Below are positions 1-11,817 of a stretch of DNA of 64,000 bases, in pieces. The first letter of the stretch is position 1, and each line of letters starts with the position of its first letter. Made by a program: the position numbers and the translations under genes. Source of the DNA: Proales similis (lineage: Eukaryota > Rotifera > Eurotatoria > Ploima > Proalidae); the NCBI GenBank assembly GCA_019059635.1, contig JAGVRJ010000002.1:124001-188000 (forward strand), in the 5' to 3' direction. The notes below the pieces were generated by a model. That model worked only from the letters and a program-made list of their open reading frames with translations, made no database searches and was not told the origin of the DNA.

Positions 1-553
1 TTTAATTGCGCAATGGCTTTGCTTCTTCCGAGCGAGCCGGTGAGTTTAAAATACTAAACAATTAACTGGCCTCAACTGGTCATTGAGTTAGGAACGGATG
101 TTTACAAACCAAATAGTTGCACTTCTAAGCTGCACACGGCCCCAGCGACAATTTAACGATCAATTGAAAATTCTCGCTTCTTTCTTCTGCTCATTCAATC
201 GACCGGATTCGACCATCCTGCCAAACATAAATGGGCATCGAACAAGCGCGAAAACTGTTAATTTGCCAAACTTGGGGATCAATTAGGGATTAAGGGAGAC
301 TCATCTCCAAGAAGGAAACACAGCCAACGAGAGAGAGTCAGAGAGAGAAAGGCAAAATAAAAAGAGAAGAACGAGTCGAGTTAAGTCGGCGATCAGTCGA
401 GCCGGAAAATCGAACTTAGAGCTCAAATATTCATGGATTAGGGGCTGAATGCCAGCCCAGATGCATTCTCTGTCCCTGGCTTTCTAGTCAACATTCTAAG
501 GCGTTAGATTTATACTTCACATGAACAGGGAGATAAGCGAATGTGAAAATATT
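1..553. other. Left-edge stretch without recognised gene
   Basis: No protein family is recognisable on either strand. The open frames here are short (about 60-70 codons) and low in complexity. A purine-rich GAGAGA stretch lies around 325-350. This is the 3' flank of the MPV17L2-like gene, which ends at 554. Confidence 0.5.
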
Positions 554-558
554 TTATT
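553..558 (-). terminator. Poly(A) signal AATAAA containing the MPV17L2 stop codon
   Basis: On the minus strand the gene ends GAA TAA AAT. AATAAA spans 553-558 and includes the stop codon at 554-556. GLMN shows the same arrangement. Confidence 0.6.
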
Positions 559-1126
559 CATGCGGCTGGCCGTAGACCACATAAGAAACAAAGGCGTCAA
601 AGCCAAGAGAAACGGCGTTGTCAAACAAAAGTCGGAAACGAAGTGGCACATAATAAAAATTAAAAAAAGAGGCAAGAGGCCAAAGAGTCCAGTCGACGAT
701 CAGAATCTGCCAGCCTTTCTGCTTCAATTCGCTGCCTAGTTGACGCTGGTCGTCCAAAAGAGAAACCGTGCCGAAGAACAAGAGAATGCATAGTGGCGAG
801 AATACAAGTTGGTTGAGGAAGATTTTCGCTAGCATTGACTTGGCCGTCTTTTCTGGCAGACGCCGCTCGATCAGATTATACCAATAATGCGAAAATATTC
901 CTAGACTCAGACCCGTGCATGCCATTGTACGAGTGCGGGTCAGATCGATTGAACGCTTATCGCCAGCTGCCGCCTTTTCTCTGAACTGCTCGAGAAAATC
1001 GCCCAGCGAACTGCAGCCAACTGATATTGCAATGTTGGTTACTATCAGGTGACGAGAGAATAGGCGCTGATTTAAACTGGCTAGCAGGGGCCTTATTCGG
1101 CCCAGACACGCTGCAGCTGACCTCAT
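554..1126 (-). CDS. MPV17L2: Mpv17/PMP22-family membrane protein, MPV17L2-like
   Basis: Intact single-exon gene of 190 residues, the usual length for this family of four-pass organelle membrane proteins. MPV17L2 itself is a mitochondrial inner-membrane protein linked to mitoribosome assembly. The C-terminal half carries the family signature: a WQILIVDWTLWPLASFFNF stretch, then YVPLRFR. The N-terminus (RLFSRHLIVTN...GCSSLGDFLEQ) matches the MPV17L2 branch better than MPV17 or PXMP2. The ATG at 1126 is the first in frame. The TAA stop lies inside an AATAAA hexamer, so the 3'UTR must be extremely short. The family assignment is firm; the exact paralogue is inferred. Confidence 0.88.
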   Translation of the reverse strand: MRSAAACLGRIRPLLASLNQRLFSRHLIVTNIAISVGCSSLGDFLEQFREKAAAGDKRSIDLTRTRTMACTGLSLGIFSHYWYNLIERRLPEKTAKSMLAKIFLNQLVFSPLCILLFFGTVSLLDDQRQLGSELKQKGWQILIVDWTLWPLASFFNFYYVPLRFRLLFDNAVSLGFDAFVSYVVYGQPHE

Positions 1127-2838
1127 AAATTCTGCTTCAGATCCACTGGATCTCTCTCTCTCCCTCCAACGGAATCAAACAAGTTGGAGACATAACTACA
1201 GAACGAGCAGCAGAATGAGCTGAAGAAAGGTGTAGGAGTAGAACACGCTTGCGTAACGCCAGTCTGCTTAATTATGAAAGCATAAAATATATAATTTTTT
1301 AATCTAAACAATTGGGCAGATTTCTGAACGCTAGAAAATAAAAGGAAAATGTTCGGAACAAGAAGCCGGGCGTTTAATGAAGCCGGTTAAGGTAACGTAG
1401 TACGGACCACTCGATGAAAATGAACAATCGCCATCGATCCTTTAGTGTATTAAATGATGATAAAAATAGTGCTATTACTAATCTGAATTAATAATGAAAA
1501 ATAACCATAAGCCAAGTAAGACCGGATTAGGGGAAATAAGGACCGTGAAGGGCGGGCGAATATAATTTCGAAATGACTTGAAGGAAGGATTACTTCGAAG
1601 CCGATTTTCTTAAATTTCCTCTTCAGACTGGAAGAAAAGATCGAAGCGTCATTAAAACGAAAAACGATCAGGCCGTATATCGCATGTAATTCCCGACCGG
1701 TCTGAAAGCATGGCGAAATCCAAGCCAATTTTCGGATTATCCATTTTTCACTCGAGGATTTTGTTTGGCAAATTGGCATTGATTCTATTTTATCAACATC
1801 CGACGCATCAAACCTGCTCATATAAATCTGATGCTTTAAATTAAATTCTTATTCTATGTAGATTTACGTCTTCCTCTCTGGACTGTTTGCCATCAATGCA
1901 TCTTTTGACGCAGCCACGATTGCATTTGAGGCCGATAGACCGATCATCTCATTAGACATTAAGGATTGAATAACGCAACTGTGCACCATAAAGATCAGTG
2001 TGAATTTGTGTGTAAGCAAGAGGAAATTCAAATTCGTTATTCGTCGGCTGTTCGTGAGCAAATTCTCAAGAGGAAGTTCTCCGGCTGCTGCTGCTTCTTC
2101 TAGAATGCACGTACATCAGACCATCACCAGATAAAGGCAGTCAGTTGAATGAAAGAGGAGCTCGCTTCAGAGTAGAATGCTTTTCAATGCTCTTCGGCTC
2201 TGAGATAAACAGCAGAGTTCGATAAGACGCCACTGTCTATTGTTAATAGGTCATGTGGTTCAGTATAGCTCGCTTTGGATTTAATCGTTTGAGATTGCAA
2301 CCGCAGCGATCGAGTTGATTTGAATTGATTTTCTGAATGGCAAATATATGTCTGTTAGCTTTAATTAGGGGCAAATTAAACGCCAGACTCAAGTGCGAAT
2401 GTTGAAAAAATTGATCGCCAGTGCAGCCGATTAAACTTGGCTTAGTAAGCATCTCACGCTCGCACGAATTATTGCCTTAATTTGCTCAAAGAGAGATCTG
2501 TTTCGCCTATTGATCGATCGATCAATCCCGCACTCGCTTGCAAGCCCGCTCGGCACGGCCCGACTCAAAGCGGAAAGTAGACCGGAGTTTGAACGTCAGC
2601 ATCGGTTGTATTGCGCCCGACTGCTGCCGTCACTCTCCGACGCGCAAATAGTCGGCGGTTTTTGCCCGTTATTTACCTAAGCCTGAGGAAAATGAAAACA
2701 ACCGCAGCAGCTAGCTTCCTCTTTTTCTTCTCCATTTTCATGTAACCGCGTGCCCTTTTCGTGGCTTTATTGTAACTCGTAAAATCTGACACGTTTTAGC
2801 GATTGCAAAAGAGTAAATGTTCTTTAGACAACTGTGTG
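1127..2838. other. Divergent intergenic region between MPV17L2-like and GPCR genes
   Basis: About 1.7 kb, one of the larger gaps in the window. It holds only short frames with no family resemblance; the longest is a 123-codon minus-strand frame at 1450-1821. A perfect 18-bp palindrome lies at 2509-2526. It presumably carries both promoters, and 5' noncoding exons of either gene cannot be excluded. A TTTTAG acceptor-like site ends near 2799, 40 nt before the GPCR ATG. Confidence 0.5.
2509..2526. repeat. 18-bp perfect palindrome (ATCGAT core)
   Basis: ATTGATCGATCGATCAAT reads the same on both strands. It lies about 310 bp upstream of the GPCR start codon. It could be a homodimer binding site; no factor can be assigned. 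Confidence 0.5.
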
Positions 2839-4590
2839 ATGTGTTTTACCGGCGAACGATTCGATCAAAGCAATTTCACTGCAATTCTCAGCTTACTGGG
2901 CAATGACACGAGCTCTATTAACCGCCTGCTGGACAATGAGGACTACTTTGACTCGTTGTGGATGATTAAATTCGTTCCCTCAATTTTAATTTACGTTGCC
3001 GTGTTTGTTGTGGGAACAATTGGAAATCTGCTCGTTATTCTTTCAATTTGCCTTCTCAAGCGGCTTCAAAGTAAGAAGACAGCTATCAACTGTTGTTGCT
3101 TCCTCAGTTTGTCCGAGTGTTTGATTTCCTTTTCTTTATTTGAATGCTTTCACTTGCTCGAGTCTAACGCTTTGATTCACACTACAGCGATCACAAATCT
3201 ATTCTTGACCAGTCTGGCTACTGCTGATCTTTTGTTGATCATCATATGCGTGCCCATAAAGGTAAGCGAGCTGAACGAGCGGCGCCGATTCGCTTCAATT
3301 TTAATTCAAAATTACAACTACAAAACTTGTTTTCTAGATCACTGAATTCTTCACGCATTCCTGGGTGTTCGGCTCGTTCATGTGCACATTTTATCATTAC
3401 ATGCAGTTCTTCACCGCCATCTGTTCAGTGATGAATTTGACCGCGATGAGCATTGGTAGGCTGGCGTCAGCCAATTTGAAAAATTCTTCAACGGAGGATA
3501 TTGTTTCATCTATTGACGCTATTATTCGATTCAATAGAAAGATATGTGGCAATCCTCTATCCGCTCAAAGCCAAGTCAGAGTGCACACGAAAGCGAGCCA
3601 AATTGATTATAATTTTCATTTGGGTATGCTCGAGCATTTCAGCCTTGCCAATCACGATCGGAAAGGTGAAACCATCTGAAGAGGCCTACTAGTCTTGCCT
3701 GTTGACTAACCATTTTGCTCAAACATAATCTTGCAGAGGCTCATTAAAGTCGGCATGCATCCGGTCGATGTCTGCTACCGAGTCTGGGACCCCGTCAGCT
3801 GGAAGCTGTTCGAAACCTATCGTTCGCTTCTAATTTTGGTGGTTCCAATGTTCATCATGACGTTCACCTATGTGCGAGTGTGTCTCACGTTGTGGAAGCT
3901 GGCCGAGACACGCGAGAAGCTAACCCAGTCTGCACCTTGTTCGCGTCAAACTGTCGAGTACGTCAACCGCCAGTGCAATCATGATGTTGTCTCATTTAAG
4001 AGGACATGACTCAATTTTTAGAGGAACTTTGGATAGCAGAGGAAGGGAAAGTCTCACGCTGATTCGCCTCGTCAATGTGGATCAGGACACAGTGTCAAAT
4101 AGCTCTCGGCTGGCGAGCAGCATCAACTGCATATCCAAAATAGAGCGGAGAACAGAGTTCCGGGCAAAACGCCTGGACGACTTGTCGACTAGAAAGCAGG
4201 TAAACTTCCGCCAATCAGCCGAGCGCCGATTTTACTCACTTCGAGTGCAAACCTCAAACTAGATAATTAAAATGCTCATCTGCATCATAATCTTATTCTT
4301 CATCGGCTGGGCGCCTCTGATCGTCAACAACCTGTTGACTGCGTTTTGCGTCCTATCCAATTTAAATACGGGCATCTTGTGGTACATGAGGCTCGTATTC
4401 TACGCCCTCTCCTACATAAACAGGTGAGCAATCTCAGAACCTGCGTCTAAGATCGTCAAATTGACTTCGTTCGATCTCAAGCTGCGTCAATCCGATCGTC
4501 TACACATTCATGTCGCGCAATTTTCGCGACGCATTCAAACAAATCGCCAAGCGTTTCTGCCTTAAGCCAGAATCAGTGTCAAGGGCTTGA
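2839..4590 (+). CDS. Rhodopsin-class GPCR, probably a neuropeptide receptor
   Basis: Eight exons join into one complete seven-helix receptor: 2839-3070, 3188-3261, 3338-3455, 3538-3665, 3737-3957, 4022-4199, 4263-4423 and 4482-4590. All phases agree. Visible hallmarks are two N-glycosylation sites before TM1, GTIGNLLV in TM1, NLFLTSLATADLL in TM2, the TM3 Cys, ERY at the end of TM3, GWAP in TM6 and NSCVNPIVY (NPxxY) in TM7, followed by a short tail with FRDAFK. The long third intracellular loop is Ser/Arg-rich. TM6-TM7 resembles peptide receptors, but I cannot name the ligand. The ATG at 2839 was chosen because the frame further upstream has no ATG. A poly(A) signal lies at 4704-4709, tail to tail with DNAJC2. 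Confidence 0.85.
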
Positions 4591-4778
4591 GCACAGCAAC
4601 AGGCAAAGACAGGCAGAGAAAGTGAAATTCAAACCACCAAATCTCTTCTAATTACTGAATAGCTTTTTCGCTCGTCTGAAAAATTCACTTCTGCTCTTTT
4701 TCTAATAAATTTCCCAACAAGTTGACCCAGAGTGAATCGAATCGCTCGGCGTGTTAATTTTTATTTTCTCTTTTTCTT

Positions 4779-7383
4779 TTACTTTTGGGCCTTTTGCTGT
4801 GCTCTTCGCTTGGCCTGAATGAGCTCGACAAGCTCCTTGTAGCGAGCGATACAGTCCTTTTTGCTTCTGTTCGGAAGACAGTCGGCAATCTTCTCCCATC
4901 TCTCTGGCTCACTGGCCGGATAGGTTTTGAGTGCTTGCTCTAGAATCTTCTGCTCTTCGCTTGTCCATGGCGATGGATTTGAACCTTGCTCCGCCAGAAG
5001 TTGCTCGCCGACCGCTGTTTTTGCCGATTAGCTGAGAGTCTGAAATAAACAAATTTGCTTTGCTCACTTGCTACTCTTTCAGTTGGCTTGTCGGAAACAG
5101 TGGCCGACTTGGCAGCTTGTAGCGTTCGTTCGACCGCCTTTTTATTCATTTCCTCTTTGAAAGATGCTCCTGCGAACAACATAGGCAACGGTTGAGCCTA
5201 ATTCAATTCCGACTGGGAATGAAGTGTTCATCGCTCACCATGGGCTTGGATGTCCTTGCTCTTGTTCAGCACTTCTCTGGCAGTTCGTTTGAATTGACCT
5301 CGTGAATGCTCCTCGATGAAGTTTGCGATCACCTCCCATCTTTGTTGGATAAAAAGAGAATTTTAAGATAAAAGAGCAGGCGATAAAAGCCAGAACACGA
5401 ACCGCTGTTTGGTGCCAACTGAGAACAGTTGAGATCCTTTAATTAGGAGACGAATTTCGTCGTCGACCCAAGGCCTTGGACCACTTGTTTCCTCCTTTTT
5501 CTCTCCTTCAGGCTTGTCTTTGTTGTCGCTTTGCTTTTTCGTTTTCTCCTCTTCCTCTTCTCGCTTCTTTTCTGTCTTGCTGAGCTTTTGATTCAAATCG
5601 ATTGGCGCAGGTTTCAAGTGACCAGTCGAGCCCGCTCTTACCAACTTATTGATTTGTTCTGAAGCAGCTTGACGTTTGTCTTCACTCTTTCCGACAGCCT
5701 GGTTCACTTGTTGAACCCTAAATCAAAACGATCAGCCTCACTTGGGTCGCGGTCTTCATCCCAATCGACGCCTACTCGCTCAATGTCATGTTTTCGATCA
5801 TGTGCTCAATCTGCTCCATCCTGCTCACACGTTCGGCCGCGTCGTCGCAGAAATAGTCGAATTCCTTCCAGACAGAGCGTTATTTCATTGAAAGAATTGC
5901 GCACGAGCTGAGGCTTGCCACCGATGGAAAGTGCCTCTCAGAGCAGCATTTACCTTTACGGTGGTGCGAAGTGCTTTCCGTTCTTTCTTCAGCTGCTTTT
6001 TCTGCTGCTCTCGCTCCTTTTTCTCGGCTTCGATCTAGAAAAGAGGCCCATATTGCTCTGTGGTGTTCTTTTTGAATTTCGAGCTCGAAAAGGCCAATTA
6101 CTCTTTGTCTTTCTTCTTCTTCGTGTCGCTCCTTTTCCAGACGAGCTTCTTCTTGTTTCTTGAACCGAATTTCAACAGCTGAGCAAGGCAAAGGTGCGTT
6201 TGCTGTGCAAATTACTCGATGATGCTCTTCTTCGCGGAGACGAACCGCTTCGCGACGCTTCTGTTTTTCCTCTTCGCGCTTTCGCTTCTCCTCTTGTTTA
6301 AATTTGACGATACGAGGATCACACTGATACGCGTTGTCTTTTATATTCAGCGTTTAGAACGAAGGCCGAGCCGGGCGCGGCACAGAGGAGACTCACCGAC
6401 GAGCTGGCGAATTCGAGCCGTTTCTTCTTTCTTGTGCTTTGCTCGTGCGGCCTTGTTCTGCTTGTCGATCCATCGGCGCTCGTCTCGGTCCTGCGCCGAG
6501 TCTTTGTTCTCCTCGTCCAAGTAGGAGTACTCGCGCCACGAGTCAAAGTCATACCAAAACGAGTAAAAGTCGTTCACGTGCTCAAACGACGAGTTCTCAT
6601 CGCCGAGCTCGGGCACCTTTTTCTTTTTGGACCAGCGCGCGTTGCGCTCGAACACAGGCCCGAACACTTTGAAGAAGTTCTTCTTCGACTTGTCAGTCAC
6701 CGACGGAACCGAGTCGTCGAACTGTGGATCGACTGAGTCGTAGCTCATTCGCTTCACCGGATCGGACAGAATCTCGAACGCTTTGGTTATGCACGGAAAG
6801 TAGTCGCGTTTTTTCTCGTCATTCTGATCTTGCTTGTCCGGATGATGTCTGAGCACCTTGTTTTTATCTGCGAACAAACAAACAAACACACACAGAGAGG
6901 AATTCCTGTCGGCTCCAAAGCTCAAGCTCAATCAACACTTACAGGCTTTCTTTATTTGGTTGGCTGTGGCCTTGTAGCGCAAGTTGTCCAAGTTCAGCAC
7001 TTTGTAATGATCTTGGTCCTTCCAATTCTTGGGATCCAGCGTCTCAAGGTACTTTAAGTAATCAGGCGACTCCTCTTCGAGATCGCCTGTCTCCTCTTCG
7101 TTTTCGCTCTCTTCTCCGTTCGAATCTAAATCGGTCCAGGCTGAACATTCATCTCATCCATGTGGGCTCATGAACACTTACCGGCCTGTTCGCCGTCAAG
7201 ATCGTCGCGATGCTTCAGATAGTGGTAGTGCTCAAACCATTTGCCGGCCGGCTCAAAATCGAGGCTGAGAAAACCTGTGCTGGCGTCATTTAGAATCAAG
7301 TCGCATGCTCTTGGGTCAAATATCTAATTGCCTGTTAAGTTATTGAGCAGCTCGAACTGCTTGGTGGACACGACTTGAACCAT
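4779..7383 (-). CDS. DNAJC2: DnaJ homolog subfamily C member 2 (zuotin/MPP11)
   Basis: Ribosome-associated J-domain cochaperone that works with Hsp70 at the exit tunnel; in animals it also has a chromatin role through C-terminal SANT domains. The order seen is an N-terminal [15 protein letters not shown] (zuotin homology), an acidic stretch, and a J-domain with HPD (VLRHHPDK, near 6850). Next come the family block [11 protein letters not shown] / [13 protein letters not shown] / [20 protein letters not shown], a long charged helical region, and two SANT/Myb repeats ([18 protein letters not shown] near 5470; [17 protein letters not shown] near 4960). Exon 1 (7332-7383) joins exon 2 (7182-7274) through a GC-AG intron. 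A poly(A) signal lies at 4760-4765, 14 nt past the stop. The N-terminus starts at the only suitable ATG. Several inner boundaries are approximate. Confidence 0.92.
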
Positions 7384-7683
7384 TCCGCTTCTCGTCGCTA
7401 CTTGAATGTTTTTAAGTTGAAAAATGAACGAGCCAGGCTCTGAATACTGCGATCCGGTGATTGGGATAGAATCGTCAAACTGGCCGAAGCTGCAAACTGC
7501 GAAAGTGTTTAATTAACCAAGTCGAATGTGTGCGTTCGATGCATTTGAGAATAAAGCACAGCAATGTCTTCAGTTCGTGGCGCACCGACAAGAAGCAGAC
7601 AAGCGGCAGCAGATCAAGAAAGAAACGATTTATTCAGTCAAAAAGCAAAAAAACAAAACAGAGAACAACGAATCTCGCTTGCT

Positions 7684-9591
<1,908 letters not shown>

Positions 9592-9832
9592 GGTCGACAG
9601 GCACCCCCCGATCGGTTTGGTCGACTGGATCTGTCCAATTTGTGAGTTTGTTGAAGGGCGCTCTGGTACGCGGTAAGTTAAAGGAAATCCAAGCCCTTTG
9701 CGAACCCACTTATGCGCCATGTGCACGTGCCACGCGAAATTTAGGAGGCAGGGAGCAAATTTAAACGAGAAAGAGCTGTTGTTTTTTTTTCAGCGTATAT
9801 TTTATTCGCATGAGCCTCCGAGTAGACAGCGT

Positions 9833-10601
9833 TTAGGCGAGTTGACGTCGCTTCCATTTGTCAAGAGGTCCGTGATCCGGGTGGTATTGGACACCGACAC
9901 CATCTGAAGTGAGCTTGTTATCGTTCCAGAGCTGCTCGTACTCCTCTCGCTTGAACTTGGTGAAGCCCCATTTGTTTGAAACGAAGATCTGTTGCATTGA
10001 AAATTAGGCGGGCGAATAAAAGGAAGCCGAGAAAAGTAAATGCGCACCTTCTGACGACCAGGGAACTTGAACTTGGCACGTCTCAAGGCCTCGATGACAT
10101 GGGCCTTGTTGTTGTCTTTGGTTCTAACAGACATGATCGGCTGGCCGATGTGGACTCGAGCAACCGTGCCTTGCGGCTTACCGAACGCTCCACGCATACC
10201 GGTCTGCAGACGATCAGCGCCTGCACACGACAACATTTTGTTGATTCGGATCACGTGGAACGGATGGACACGCATCCGAATGTGGAACGCGTCCTTTCCG
10301 ACGTTCTTGACCATGTATTTGTTGGCACAGATACGGCCGGCCTCGAGCGCCTCGGATGAGAGCTGTTCGTACTCGTCAGAGACCAAGTGCACGCAGAGAG
10401 GGAACTCGTCGACGCGAGCTTTCTTTCGGCCCAAATCGTAGATACGGATCTTGGGATCGGGCACACCACGGCAGAACCTCGACTTGGGGTACGGCTTGTT
10501 CTTGCAGTATCGATAACTTTGATTATCAAATTTGTTAATTTGCCTGCACAAACGCGCACAAGAAGTAGACAGCCTTACCATCTAGCGGGACGTCGACCCA
10601 T
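9833..10601 (-). CDS. RPL10: Large-subunit ribosomal protein uL16 (RPL10)
   Basis: Essential 60S protein near the peptidyl transferase centre. Three exons (10579-10601, 10048-10516, 9833-9988) encode about 215 residues, the family length. Exon 1 is 23 nt and joins to give [19 protein letters not shown], a near-invariant family start. Further conserved blocks are [31 protein letters not shown] and [12 protein letters not shown]. The acceptor of intron 1 ends AATCAAAG, one of many AAG acceptors here. An AATAAA lies at 9801-9806, 27 nt past the stop. An acceptor-like site lies 19 nt before the ATG. Confidence 0.97.
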
Positions 10602-10620
10602 TTTCGATGCCGGACGCTTT

Positions 10621-10635
10621 CTAAATAGCAAATCA
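10621..10635 (-). promoter_or_regulatory. Acceptor-like site upstream of RPL10 start
   Basis: On the minus strand the sequence reads TTGCTATTTAG followed by 19 nt and then the RPL10 ATG. It looks like a true 3' splice site. It could receive a spliced leader or close a 5'UTR intron; the sequence alone cannot distinguish these. Confidence 0.4.
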
Positions 10636-11817
10636 GAAATTATTGGACTGAACTAATCTGGGTCAATAGGCCCCGATCAGAATGCATGCCGAAGAAAGGC
10701 AACGACATGGCCGCCAAAATTTTCGCTGCTTGCTCAGTTGAAATATTGAATGAATTTTTTAAATCAAGAAATAATCATAGAATCCCATCTATTCATTCAC
10801 TCATCATGGCAAAGAGCAGGTCTGGCAGGCTTAGGCGCCCAGGAACTCAGATATTAAAACGGATAGAAAAGCATGGCGACGCAAACATGGTCGCTTGTGA
10901 CGGAGAATGGCTCGCCTTTCATCTCAATTCGCCAACTCGAGCTTGCATATGAACTGCTCTTATCGATGCAAATGTTTCTACCATCGCCAAGTGCTGCAGT
11001 TATGTGCACAACCAAAATCAAGCTCATTTCTCTTCTCTAGTCCGTCTCTAAACCTGTCCTGAGCGGCAATCGAAACAGAGATCGCTTACTAAAAAGCGCA
11101 TTCTTTCTCCTTTTAAACTAACAACGGCCAAGACTCGCCTTGAGAGCGCCCACCTCAAGTTCATAGTCAAGTCTCCATTTCCTAAAGCTAAAGCCGAACA
11201 GCCTAAGCTTAGATTGAAGCAGAGAAAAGAAAAACACCGTTCAAGAGCAGGAAATGAGATTAGCGGGTGAAATTCTCACGCTGATCTATATTTAGCTCAG
11301 AGCAGCTTCAGCAGCGTATGTAAAGAGACAAATCAGAGGCGAAATGCTGATTGAATAATATAAGCGCAAAATAAACGATTGAAAACAGAACTGCGCGGAT
11401 AAATTAACATAAAGAAGCAGTTTTGAATAAAAAGAAGAAGAAAAAAAAATACGAAAATAGTTGAAAGACGCTGCCCAGAGCAGCAAGAAGACTGCTGCCC
11501 TCTTAAACAGGCTACTGCAAGCGGAGCGATTATTTATGTGTTGTTTAGGTTTCTTTCTTTCGTTTGATTTTTCCGACGGCAACGTGATCTAAACCATCAT
11601 TCGTGCGAGGGTCACGCTCCCTCAACAAATCATGTGCCTATCAGCTGACTCTTAAGCAGATTGAGCGGGCGTCCTTTTTTTCAAGCGCTTATCTTTCTCA
11701 TCATGATCTTGCGTTTGTGGCCGCTCTTATTCGTCATTGTCATTTTAGAATTGAATAAACCGTTGCATTGTCGCTTCTTGTACAAGCAGTTTACCTGCAC
11801 AGCTCGAACCTTGCTCA
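10636..11817. other. Intergenic region between RPL10 and SNX29
   Basis: About 1.2 kb between divergently transcribed genes. No frame resembles a known family, and I see no tRNA-like structure. The right part (about 11700-11818) probably contains the 5' noncoding exon of SNX29, ending at 11818. Confidence 0.45.

Noticed and set aside
1450-1821. 123-codon minus-strand frame
   Set aside because: No similarity to any family I know, AT-rich, no supporting exon structure.
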